From: an uncultured Bacilli bacterium
GTDB lineage: Bacteria; Bacillota_I; Bacilli_A; RF39; UBA660
DNA length: 15,190 nucleotides
NCBI GenBank assembly: GCA_947631135.1
Contig: CANRKE010000022.1
Location: forward strand, 1 to 15,190
Reading direction: 5' to 3'
Shown: one piece after another, positions 1 through 6,145 of the stretch
Layout of the letters: each line of letters starts with the position of its first letter
Position numbering within the stretch: the first letter of the stretch is position 1
Notes under the pieces: generated by a model
The model's input: the letters and a program-made list of their open reading frames with translations, nothing else
The model's database searches: none
What the model was told of the DNA's origin: nothing
Translations under genes and position numbers: made by a program

Positions 1-10
1 AATGCAACAA

Positions 11-51
11 AAAAGATGAATTTTTTTGTTTTTTTGTCATTTTCATCTTTT
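11..51. terminator. Hairpin with T-rich tail, possible terminator
   Basis: A 10-bp perfect stem (AAAAGATGAA at 11-20, TTCATCTTTT at 42-51) closes a T-rich 21-nt loop and is followed by a T-rich stretch to about 64. It may end transcription of a gene left of the window. The long loop makes it an imperfect intrinsic terminator. Confidence 0.4.
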
Positions 52-181
52 ATCTTCTTTTTTTCGTGAATAGTAACGATATTTCAATATTATTCTTGAT
101 TTTTTTTATATTTAATGTTATCATACTATCACATCACTTTCTTATAGATATAGTTTTCTTATGAATTTGATGTTTTGTGTG

Positions 182-228
182 AAAGAAGGAAAGATTTAAA
201 CATTGTGATTCCTTCTTTTCTTTTTTTT
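182..228 (+). terminator. Intrinsic terminator
   Basis: AAAGAAGGAA (182-191) pairs perfectly with TTCCTTCTTT (209-218), and a T-rich tract with eight consecutive Ts (221-228) follows. This is a good rho-independent terminator for plus-strand transcription. No intact gene lies upstream inside the window, so it either serves a gene left of the window or is left over from a lost one. Confidence 0.55.
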
Positions 229-268
229 ATGTCTATTTAAACATATTTTATTTAATTGTAATACATGG

Positions 269-306
269 ATAAAATAATTATCAAATTCATTTGATAATTA
301 TTTTAT
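269..306. repeat. 17-bp perfect inverted repeat with TTCA loop
   Basis: Positions 269-285 and 290-306 are exact reverse complements around a 4-nt TTCA loop. The stem is AT-rich and has no real T tract beyond its own end. It could be a bidirectional terminator or the end of a decayed element. It is much longer than expected by chance even at this base composition. Confidence 0.6.
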
Positions 307-508
307 ATGATAAACTAAATTTTGTCACTATTAATTTTTAAATTTATTCCATTTTTAGGTTAATATAATTTGCTCATTAACAAGTAGGAAGAGTTATTGG
401 CGAATATCGGAATACTTAAATATCTTTATTACAAATAAGAGACTAAAACAAAAAGGACTAGTGTTTCCACTAGACCATTACTTAAAAGTACATACTATAA
501 TATAAATT

Positions 509-585
509 GAACCGCCGTATACCGAACGGTACGTACGGTGGTGTGAGAGGGACGAAATAAGTTACTTATTTCTCTCTACTCGATT
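509..585 (+). mobile_element. Orphan group II intron 3' end (domains V and VI)
   Basis: Positions 511-542 fold as a group II intron domain V: nine paired bases (511-519 with 534-542, including one G-U pair), an internal bulge, and a short distal stem closed by GAAC. The conserved CGTACGGT block is present, and the catalytic-triad position reads CGC rather than AGC. A domain VI-like hairpin follows (GAAATAAG 554-561 with CTTATTTC 565-572), then CTACTCGAT, where the A of CTA is the probable branch point and the intron ends near 584-585. A hairpin at 455-476 and a TACTT/AAGTA repeat at 479-490 may be more of the same remnant. I see neither a reverse-transcriptase reading frame nor the conserved 5' end (GTGYG) and domain I, so this is probably a decayed fragment. 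The 3' flank (586-610) is unusually GC-rich and contains a TGCCA/TGGCA hairpin (587-600). Confidence 0.72.
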
Positions 586-714
586 GTGCCAGGCATGGCA
601 TATAGCTGGGAAATAGAAAAATGATAATGTCAAGATATTTTTGTAGGTTTTCCAACATTTTTATTTTAGCATTATCAATATTTATATTATAATTGTTATT
701 TTGTAATGAGATGA

Positions 715-876
715 TGCACTATAACGACTAATAGCCTAACATTTTCCAATAACTTAGAATATACACTAAAACGTAAGAGTGATAATAATATTGATGTTAT
801 TTGTCTTATGTTACAACAAAAAGATAATAAAAGGACTATTACTTTATTACTTGAGCATATGAATAAATCATTATAA
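715..876 (+). pseudogene. Possible decayed reading frame, 53 codons
   Basis: An open frame follows a TGA (712-714) and ends with TAA at 874-876. It has no start codon at its left end; the first ATG is far inside. The translation looks protein-like, with a hydrophilic stretch (NNIDV, QQKDNK) and a helical C-terminus (TLLLEHMNKSL). I do not recognise the family. It may be the 3' end of a gene truncated with the nearby intron remnant, or chance in AT-rich DNA. Confidence 0.22.
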
Positions 877-1011
877 AACTATAAACAATTATATTTGAAT
901 ATATAAACTATTTCTAATATACACATATAACAGTTGATTTGTTTTTTTTATTTTGAACTACATATATGCTAAACTCTTGTGGTTCTTTTGTAAATAATTT
1001 TTTTAAAACTA

Positions 1012-1040
1012 AAGACTTTTCGTCAGAAAATTGGTATAAT
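1012..1040 (+). promoter_or_regulatory. Extended -10 promoter for the gene at 1063
   Basis: TGGTATAAT (1032-1040) is a perfect extended -10 element. The -35 position 17 bp upstream (AAGACT, 1012-1017) is weak, as is common with extended -10 promoters. Transcription would start near 1047. This rules out the in-frame ATG at 1039 as the start codon and favours the ATG at 1063. Confidence 0.6.
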
Positions 1041-1062
1041 GTTTTTAGTGAGGTTAATAAAA

Positions 1063-1854
1063 ATGAGTGATATTGAAACAAGGAATATTAAATTAAAGAA
1101 AATATATAATAGTGCTTATAAATTTTTAATGGAATTATGTCCTAAAGAAATAAAAGATATAAATATATATTTTAATGTAAAAAAGAATTTTAAAAGTAAA
1201 AAAGATATTTTATACGGGTTATTATTATCATTGCAAAATAGACAAATGTCATCAAATGTTATTGGCTTAGAAAAAGCAGAAAGAAAAGATGTATTCAATA
1301 ATATTCTATTTCATTATGATAGTAAAAAAATATTAAGTAGTTATAATGCTGATAGTTTATTAAAAGAATTTGATAATAATTTTGTAATTAAAAATAAAGA
1401 AAGTAAAAATAATCTATGGAGATTATATGCTAAGTCAGTTATATCTGCTTGTGAATTTGTAGAAAAATTTAAAAGTGAAAAAGATTTTGATAAGTTTGTA
1501 AAGATGTTTAGTTATAATTCACTTTCCTCTGCTGCTCTACCTATGTTATTAGAAAAAGAAATAATTGGTTTAGGGTTTCCTCTTGCTTGTGATTTTTTAA
1601 AAGAATTAGGCTTTAAAGAATATCCAAAAGCAGATGTTCATATTAAAGATATATTTGTTGCTTTTAATTTGTGTGAAAATAATGATTATTCTGTATATAA
1701 GGCAGTTATAGAAATGGCTAATGCTGCTAATGAAAGCCCTTATAAAGTAGATAAAATATTTTGGCTAATAGGTTCAGGGAATTTTTATTTAGATAATATT
1801 AGTATTGGCAGAAATAAAGAAAAGTTTATAAATAAAGTATTAAGTGAATTATAA
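1063..1854 (+). CDS. HhH-GPD DNA-glycosylase-like protein
   Basis: Encodes 263 residues. The ATG at 1063 is chosen because AGTGAGG (1047-1053) precedes it at good spacing and the upstream in-frame ATG (1039) lies inside the -10 element. The C-terminal half resembles the helix-hairpin-helix/Gly-Pro-Asp fold of base-excision DNA glycosylases: a IIGLGFPLACDFLKELGF segment (about 167-184) like the hairpin, then KADVHIKDIF (about 188-197), where the Asp sits where the catalytic Asp is expected, and a late FWLIGSGNFY segment also seen in such proteins. The N-terminal half is helical and lysine-rich and not recognised. No signal peptide or membrane segment. If the assignment holds, it would recognise a modified or damaged base in the cytoplasm. 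It is followed by a gene fragment and a macrodomain gene on the same strand, suggesting an accessory nucleic-acid or ADP-ribose module. The family call is by motif only; the substrate is unknown. Confidence 0.55.
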   Translation: MSDIETRNIKLKKIYNSAYKFLMELCPKEIKDINIYFNVKKNFKSKKDILYGLLLSLQNRQMSSNVIGLEKAERKDVFNNILFHYDSKKILSSYNADSLLKEFDNNFVIKNKESKNNLWRLYAKSVISACEFVEKFKSEKDFDKFVKMFSYNSLSSAALPMLLEKEIIGLGFPLACDFLKELGFKEYPKADVHIKDIFVAFNLCENNDYSVYKAVIEMANAANESPYKVDKIFWLIGSGNFYLDNISIGRNKEKFINKVLSEL

Positions 1855-1888
1855 TTTCTATTTATTGCTCGTTTTTTTAGAGATTTAA

Positions 1889-1966
1889 TATGGAGTTATT
1901 AGTGATAAGCATATAGTAGAAAAAAATAAAAGTGCTATTGGTAGTGGTGGTGTTGGTAGTCTATGA
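1889..1966 (+). pseudogene. C-terminal remnant, stop overlaps next start
   Basis: An open frame of 25 codons follows a TAA (1886-1888) and ends in TGA at 1964-1966. It reads like a protein tail (GVISDKHIVEKN, then glycine-rich SAIGSGGVGSL) and has no usable start. Its stop overlaps the macrodomain start as ATGA, the classic arrangement of a translationally coupled gene pair. I infer that a full gene once preceded the macrodomain gene and that all but its 3' end has been deleted. The family cannot be told from 25 residues. Confidence 0.35.
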
Positions 1967-2460
1967 GTAAGTTAAATGTTATAAGCGGTAATATATTTGA
2001 TTATTTAGAAAATAAAGATTTAATAGTTAATAGTAATAACAAATATATGATATGTGGCAGTGGGGTTTGTGGAGCAATATATAAAAAAGCAAATAAAGAA
2101 TTATTAGAAGATTATTGTAAAAAAAATTATAAAGAAAATATGAGAGTTAATGAAATTAGATATAGTCCTGGTTTTAATTTAGGTATTGATATTTTGCATA
2201 TATATTGTCCAAAATATTATGAAAGCAATTCTCCCCTATTAGATTTATTAAATAGTTATGAAAAAATATTTATATCAGCAAAAGATAATGGTTATAAAAG
2301 TATTATTAGTGTTAGCATAGGAACAGGGATACATGGTTATAAGCATAATGATATAGCAAAAGAAATTGTTAAAAAGTTAAATGAGTTAATAAATATTTAT
2401 GATATTAATTTTACATTAGTATTGCCAAGTGAAGAAATAAAAAATTTATATAGCGTTTAA
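1963..2460 (+). CDS. Macrodomain (ADP-ribose-binding) protein
   Basis: Encodes 165 residues, a complete stand-alone macrodomain. Visible signatures are GNIFDYL (9-15); DLIVNSNNKYM (19-29), matching the family's DAIVNAAN; CGSGVCGAIYKKA (31-43), matching the GGGVDGAIHRAAG loop; and SIGTGIHGY (about 118-126), matching the second phosphate-binding loop. Macrodomains bind or hydrolyse ADP-ribose on proteins or nucleic acids, or bind related metabolites. The catalytic Asp of MacroD-type hydrolases (GVDGAI) is Cys36 here, so hydrolysis may be altered or absent. The start overlaps the stop of a short remnant (ATGA) and lacks a strong Shine-Dalgarno of its own, as expected of a gene once translated by coupling. 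Its neighbour is the glycosylase-like gene at 1063-1854. A role in reversing ADP-ribosylation, as DarG does for DarT, is possible but not shown; no DarT-like gene is visible. Confidence 0.85.
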   Translation: MSKLNVISGNIFDYLENKDLIVNSNNKYMICGSGVCGAIYKKANKELLEDYCKKNYKENMRVNEIRYSPGFNLGIDILHIYCPKYYESNSPLLDLLNSYEKIFISAKDNGYKSIISVSIGTGIHGYKHNDIAKEIVKKLNELINIYDINFTLVLPSEEIKNLYSV

Positions 2461-2471
2461 AAAAGTGTAAT

Positions 2472-2510
2472 TTTATAAAGATTTAATTTATTAAGATTAT
2501 AAATTTTTTT
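2472..2510 (+). terminator. Probable intrinsic terminator after the macrodomain gene
   Basis: TTTATAA (2472-2478) pairs with TTATAAA (2497-2503), and seven Ts (2504-2510) follow. The stem is AT-only and weak, but it lies just 3' of the macrodomain stop codon with a clean T tract. Confidence 0.4.
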
Positions 2511-2546
2511 GAGATTTTCAAATATATTTGTTGAGAAATAGTACAA

Positions 2547-2717
2547 ATGCTATTAAGAAATTCAATAACTGTTTTTTCTAAATCATATTGTTTTGATTTG
2601 GTAATTAATTCTAATAATAAGATTTTTATATTATTAAATTATCAATCAAAAGAAGATATAAATAATAGACTCTATGATATTTCTCCAATTAAACTATATG
2701 TTGTATATAATTATTAG
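2547..2717 (+). CDS. Doubtful 56-residue reading frame
   Basis: An ATG-started frame of 56 codons ends in TAG, the only TAG among the frames listed here. There is no convincing Shine-Dalgarno (TGAGAAATAGTACAA precedes the ATG). The product begins MLLRNSITVF and is mixed and fairly hydrophobic, with no clear signal peptide and no recognised family. It is the only coding potential in 2461-2755 and could be a fragment of a lost accessory gene or chance. Apart from this frame and the terminator after the macrodomain gene, the stretch holds only the ddl leader. Confidence 0.2.
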   Translation: MLLRNSITVFSKSYCFDLVINSNNKIFILLNYQSKEDINNRLYDISPIKLYVVYNY

Positions 2718-2730
2718 TATATGCATAAAT
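2701..2730 (+). promoter_or_regulatory. Candidate ddl promoter
   Basis: TTGTAT (2701-2706), an 18-bp spacer and ATAAAT (2725-2730) preceded by TGC give a weak promoter about 25 nt upstream of the ddl start. It is a by-eye match in AT-rich DNA, so modest confidence. Confidence 0.35.
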
Positions 2731-2755
2731 TTATATAGATGTAGGTGATAAATTT

Positions 2756-3808
2756 ATGAGTAAATTAAAAGTTGGAGTAATATTTGGAGGAATGTCTAGT
2801 GAACATGATGTTTCTATAAATTCAGGTTTATTTATTATAAATAACTTAGATAAAATGAAATATATTGTATATCCAATATATATTGATAAAGAGGGAGGAT
2901 GGTATAAATTAGATGAATGTAGAAAAAAATTAGAAAAAGATGAAGTTTTAGATGATATTTCTTTAATTGATAATATCATAAATTATTTAAAAAATATGGA
3001 TATAATATTTCCTGTATTACATGGGTTATATGGAGAGGATGGTACTATACAAGGAATGCTTGAACTCATGAAAATTCCATATGTTGGTTGTAATGTTCTT
3101 GCATCGAGTATTGGAATGGATAAAGTATATTCTAAAATAATTTTTGAAAAGGCTAATATAAATCAAGCTAAATATGTATATATTAAAAATATTGGTAAAG
3201 ATTATATATATATAAATAAACAATTAAATGAACAAAAATTATCATTAGATGAAATTTGCAAAATTGTAACCAAAAATATAAATTTTCCACTATTTGTTAA
3301 ACCTTCTAATTCTGGTTCTTCAATTGGTATAAACAAAGCTCATAACATGTTGGAATTAAAACAATATATAGAAGAAGCAAGTAATTATGATAATAAAATA
3401 TTAATTGAAGAGAATATTGATGGTAAGGAAGTAGAATGCGCTATTATAGGAAATGAAAGGGTGTATGCATCTATAATTGGGGAAGTTTTATCTGCAGAAG
3501 AATTTTATTCATATAACGCAAAATATAAGAATAACGAATCAAAGATTCAGATACCAGCTAATTTGTCTAATAGTATTCAAAATGAAATTAAAAATATCGC
3601 AATAAAAGCATATAAGTCTATCGATGCGAAAGGATTATCAAGAGTGGATTTTTTTGTAACTGATGATGGGAAAATATATATTAATGAAATTAATACTATG
3701 CCTGGATTTACAAATATAAGTATGTATCCAATATTATGGGAAAATTCGGGTATTAATAATGTAAATTTATTAGATAATTTAATATCTTTAGCTATTAATG
3801 ATAAATAA
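2756..3808 (+). CDS. ddl: D-alanine--D-alanine ligase
   Basis: Encodes 350 residues, full length for the family. It joins two D-alanines using ATP in the cytoplasm, providing the dipeptide terminus of the peptidoglycan stem. Visible motifs: GGMSSEHDVS (11-20, with the substrate-binding Glu15), HGLYGEDGTIQG (89-100), the ATP-grasp lysine and glycine loop VKPSNSGSSIG (181-191), EFYSYNAKY (249-257, with Lys256-Tyr257 in the place of DdlB Lys215-Tyr216), Arg296 in GLSRVDFF, and the metal-binding and substrate end NEINTMPGFT (310-319). The tyrosine in the specificity loop argues for D-Ala-D-Ala rather than the D-Ala-D-Lac or D-Ser products of vancomycin-resistance ligases. AGGTGA precedes the ATG with an 8-9 nt gap. 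It stands alone, without mur genes beside it. This is the clearest sign that the organism makes a peptidoglycan wall. Confidence 0.95.
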   Translation: MSKLKVGVIFGGMSSEHDVSINSGLFIINNLDKMKYIVYPIYIDKEGGWYKLDECRKKLEKDEVLDDISLIDNIINYLKNMDIIFPVLHGLYGEDGTIQGMLELMKIPYVGCNVLASSIGMDKVYSKIIFEKANINQAKYVYIKNIGKDYIYINKQLNEQKLSLDEICKIVTKNINFPLFVKPSNSGSSIGINKAHNMLELKQYIEEASNYDNKILIEENIDGKEVECAIIGNERVYASIIGEVLSAEEFYSYNAKYKNNESKIQIPANLSNSIQNEIKNIAIKAYKSIDAKGLSRVDFFVTDDGKIYINEINTMPGFTNISMYPILWENSGINNVNLLDNLISLAINDK

Positions 3809-3829
3809 TTTGTGTATATACATTATTTG

Positions 3830-3850
3830 ACAGTATTCAGTATTGTTTTA
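3830..3850 (+). terminator. Weak hairpin after ddl
   Basis: ACAGTA (3830-3835) pairs with TATTGT (3841-3846, one G-U pair) around a TTCAG loop, followed by TTTTAAT. It would be a weak terminator for ddl. The same stretch includes TTGACA (3827-3832), so it may instead be part of a promoter. Confidence 0.3.
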
Positions 3851-3870
3851 ATATATTATAGTAAATTTGT

Positions 3871-3899
3871 TTGCTTTTTTTCACCTTGTATGATATAAT
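3871..3899 (+). promoter_or_regulatory. Promoter of the J-domain operon
   Basis: TTGCTT (3871-3876), a 17-bp spacer and TATAAT (3894-3899) preceded by TGA (extended -10) make a strong promoter. Transcription would start near 3906, about 25 nt before the ATG at 3931. Confidence 0.7.
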
Positions 3900-3930
3900 G
3901 TAGCTGGTTGAAGAGAAAAAGGTGATATAT

Positions 3931-5859
3931 ATGAATTTAGATTATCAATATTTTATAAAAAATAGTATAGACATATATAAAGAATTAGGTATTAATAGAG
4001 ATGCTAGCAATATAGATATTAGAAAAGCTTATATAAATAAAGTAAAAGAAACTCATCCTGATCAATACATGACAACTGATCAAAAAAAATTTGATGAGTT
4101 AAGTGAAAAATTAAAATTATACAATAAAATCATGAATGTGTTTAGCGATGAGGCTCAAAGAAAAAAATATGATAATTGGTATGATAAAAATATAAAAACT
4201 AATTACAATAATGGAGATAATAAACAACAAGATAACGATGATACTTTATTTAAATTTAGGGAAAATGCAAAAATTATTTTATATAGAATTGGTCTATCTA
4301 ATTATATTTCTGAAATTGAAAAAGCAAACACTAAAGAAGATATAAATTCTATTATATATAAAGCACAAAAAGAATTTTCTATATATAAAAATATGTTGAA
4401 AGAAAGACTTAAAATGATAAATATGTCTGAGGATAAGAAAGCAAAATATGAACAAAAAATTGATTCATGTAATAGTAAAGTTTTATTTGACATTATAAAA
4501 GAAGAAATTAATAATGAACAAAGAATGAGCAACGAACAAAATAAAGGGAAATTTAACAATAATACTGGTTTCAAATCGAAACAACAAACAGTAGAAAATA
4601 AGAATGCTAACAAACTATTTGTTTTAGATCAACCAAATAAGGATATAACAGCAAGTAAACCACAACCAATAAAAGTAGTTAATGAAAAACCATCTTGGTG
4701 GAGTAGAAATTGGAAAAAAGTTCTTATAGCAGCGGGAATTGCAACTGTTGCAGTATTGGCTGCTCCTTATATAGTACAACCATTAATGATGTTAAATTCA
4801 ATTGCATGGCATCATGTTCCTGCAGCAATCCAAACTGTACTTCACGGTATTAATGTTGGTTTAGGAACTGTTGGTAGTGTATCACCATTTGCATCATTTA
4901 GTTATGCTGCTGGTGAATGGGCTATAAATGGTGCTGTATTTAATGCAGCTGCAGCAAGTGGTTCAACATTTGCAGCGATTGCAGGTATAGCAGCAGATTT
5001 AGGTATGGCTGCTGGTCTTGGTGTAGTAATGAAAAAAGGATATAAATCTGTTAAACAAGGTATTAAAGCTATAAAGGCAAAGAAAAATAAAACTAGAAGT
5101 AAAAATAATAAAAAAGATGAAGTAAAACAAAATATAGATGAAAAAATAAATCAAGCAAAAGAAACTTATAATAATACAAGAGAAAAAGTAAAAAAAGAAA
5201 AAAAAGAAAAAGATAATAATAGAAAAATAGGATTTATTAATAAATGGAAAGAAAAATATAATAATTATAAAACTAAAACTGAAATACCAATACCAGATAA
5301 TGATCCTACTATTAATCCAATTAGTCAAAAGCAAGAATTAAATAATAATTTATCTGCTCAAAGAGAATGGATAAATTCATTGCCATATTCAAGTGGTGTT
5401 AAAAATAGTATTTTAAGTAAAATATCTAATGTTAAAACAGTATCAGAATTAGATAATATATTAGATAACAATATATATGTTAAAGCCTATGAAAGAAAGG
5501 AAAAAGATTACGGAGAATTAGAAAATTATAAATTAAATGTTATAAATACATTAGCTCAATTAAATATTGATTATAAAGTAGTTGATTCATTAGTAAATAA
5601 TATACAAAAATCAAGTTCTAATAGGGAAGTAAACAATATTATGAACAATAAACAAGTTGTTGACTCTTTAAAAAGAAAATATTGTAATGATATAATAAAT
5701 GAAGATATTGATATAAAAACTTTGTCAGATATTATTCAAACTATTAATAGTTGTAGTACTGTTGGTGAACTTATAAATTGTGTAAAAAAATCAGAAGAAA
5801 TAATTAATAATGCAAAAATGGCTAATAATGAAGAAAGGAAAAAAGGTAAAGTTGCTTAA
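3931..5859 (+). CDS. Membrane J-domain protein with GA-module-like repeats
   Basis: Encodes 642 residues. The ATG at 3931 is chosen because AAGGTGA (3919-3925) sits 5 nt upstream; the in-frame GTG at 3922 lies inside that site. Residues about 14-85 form a J domain with the HPD motif (42-44), which in known proteins stimulates an Hsp70/DnaK partner. Segments about 112-147, 150-196, 474-515, 528-575 and 584-625 look like three-helix GA modules (for example SEDKKAKYEQKIDS, SGVKNSILSKISNVKTVSEL). Residues 260-367 are hydrophobic and Ala/Gly-rich, starting after WWSRNWKK and ending in MKKGYKSVKQ. Positive charge on both sides suggests a membrane hairpin with both termini in the cytoplasm. A lysine-rich, probably coiled-coil stretch follows (about 380-450). 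There is no signal peptide. GA modules are best known as albumin-binding domains on streptococcal and Finegoldia surfaces, but the predicted topology argues against display. The gene is coupled to the small gene at 5859. Confidence 0.75.
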   Translation: MNLDYQYFIKNSIDIYKELGINRDASNIDIRKAYINKVKETHPDQYMTTDQKKFDELSEKLKLYNKIMNVFSDEAQRKKYDNWYDKNIKTNYNNGDNKQQDNDDTLFKFRENAKIILYRIGLSNYISEIEKANTKEDINSIIYKAQKEFSIYKNMLKERLKMINMSEDKKAKYEQKIDSCNSKVLFDIIKEEINNEQRMSNEQNKGKFNNNTGFKSKQQTVENKNANKLFVLDQPNKDITASKPQPIKVVNEKPSWWSRNWKKVLIAAGIATVAVLAAPYIVQPLMMLNSIAWHHVPAAIQTVLHGINVGLGTVGSVSPFASFSYAAGEWAINGAVFNAAAASGSTFAAIAGIAADLGMAAGLGVVMKKGYKSVKQGIKAIKAKKNKTRSKNNKKDEVKQNIDEKINQAKETYNNTREKVKKEKKEKDNNRKIGFINKWKEKYNNYKTKTEIPIPDNDPTINPISQKQELNNNLSAQREWINSLPYSSGVKNSILSKISNVKTVSELDNILDNNIYVKAYERKEKDYGELENYKLNVINTLAQLNIDYKVVDSLVNNIQKSSSNREVNNIMNNKQVVDSLKRKYCNDIINEDIDIKTLSDIIQTINSCSTVGELINCVKKSEEIINNAKMANNEERKKGKVA

Positions 5860-6128
5860 TGAAAAAGGATAGTGTGATTACATTAGAAAATGGTAAAGAA
5901 TATATTTTACTAGATAGTACTATATATGAAGGTAAAAATTATTTCTTTGCCGTTGGATATGAAAAAAACGAGAACAAAGCAACAAATGAATATAAATTTT
6001 TTGAAGAACAAAATAGTAATGGTGAAGTATATATTCAAGAAGTTGTTGATATTGAACTAACTAAAATTTTACTTGCACATTTTACAGTTAATTATGGAGA
6101 AATGATAAAAGAAGATATTGAGTATTAA
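5859..6128 (+). CDS. Small DUF1292-like protein coupled to the J-domain gene
   Basis: Encodes 89 residues, acidic, with no signal or membrane segment. The beta-rich pattern (ITLENGKEYILLDSTIYEG, then YFFAVGYEK, then VYIQEVVDIELTKILLAHF) resembles the DUF1292/UPF0473 fold: a short domain starting from an 'ITLED-G-EYE' strand. The function of that family is unknown. Its start overlaps the upstream stop by one base (TAATG), and it has no Shine-Dalgarno other than AGGTAAA inside the end of the J-domain gene. Translation is therefore probably coupled and its level tied to the J-domain protein, which suggests they work together. The family match is by pattern only and could be wrong. Confidence 0.65.
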   Translation: MKKDSVITLENGKEYILLDSTIYEGKNYFFAVGYEKNENKATNEYKFFEEQNSNGEVYIQEVVDIELTKILLAHFTVNYGEMIKEDIEY

Positions 6129-6145
6129 TATTTCAATATCTTTTT
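6112..6145 (+). terminator. Intrinsic terminator between converging genes
   Basis: AAGATATTGA (6112-6121) pairs perfectly with TCAATATCTT (6133-6142) around an 11-nt loop, with Ts continuing to 6145. The stem starts inside the end of the DUF1292-like gene, and the T tract overlaps the last codon of feoB. It ends the plus-strand operon and may also limit feoB read-through. Confidence 0.7.

Noticed and set aside
1..1062. CRISPR array or rRNA gene in the gene-free left region
   Set aside because: There are no regularly spaced repeats and no recognisable rRNA motifs. The structured part is the group II intron end.
2756..3808. Vancomycin-resistance type ligase (VanA/VanC-like)
   Set aside because: The specificity loop reads YNAKY with the D-Ala-D-Ala-type Lys-Tyr, and no vanH, vanX or vanT genes are nearby.
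4999..5334. Minus-strand open frame rich in Phe and Ile
   Set aside because: It is the antisense image of the lysine-rich part of the J-domain gene and is not a credible protein.
3931..5859. Surface albumin-binding protein because of GA-module-like repeats
   Set aside because: There is no signal peptide or wall anchor. The N-terminal J domain and positive charges around the hydrophobic region predict cytoplasmic ends.
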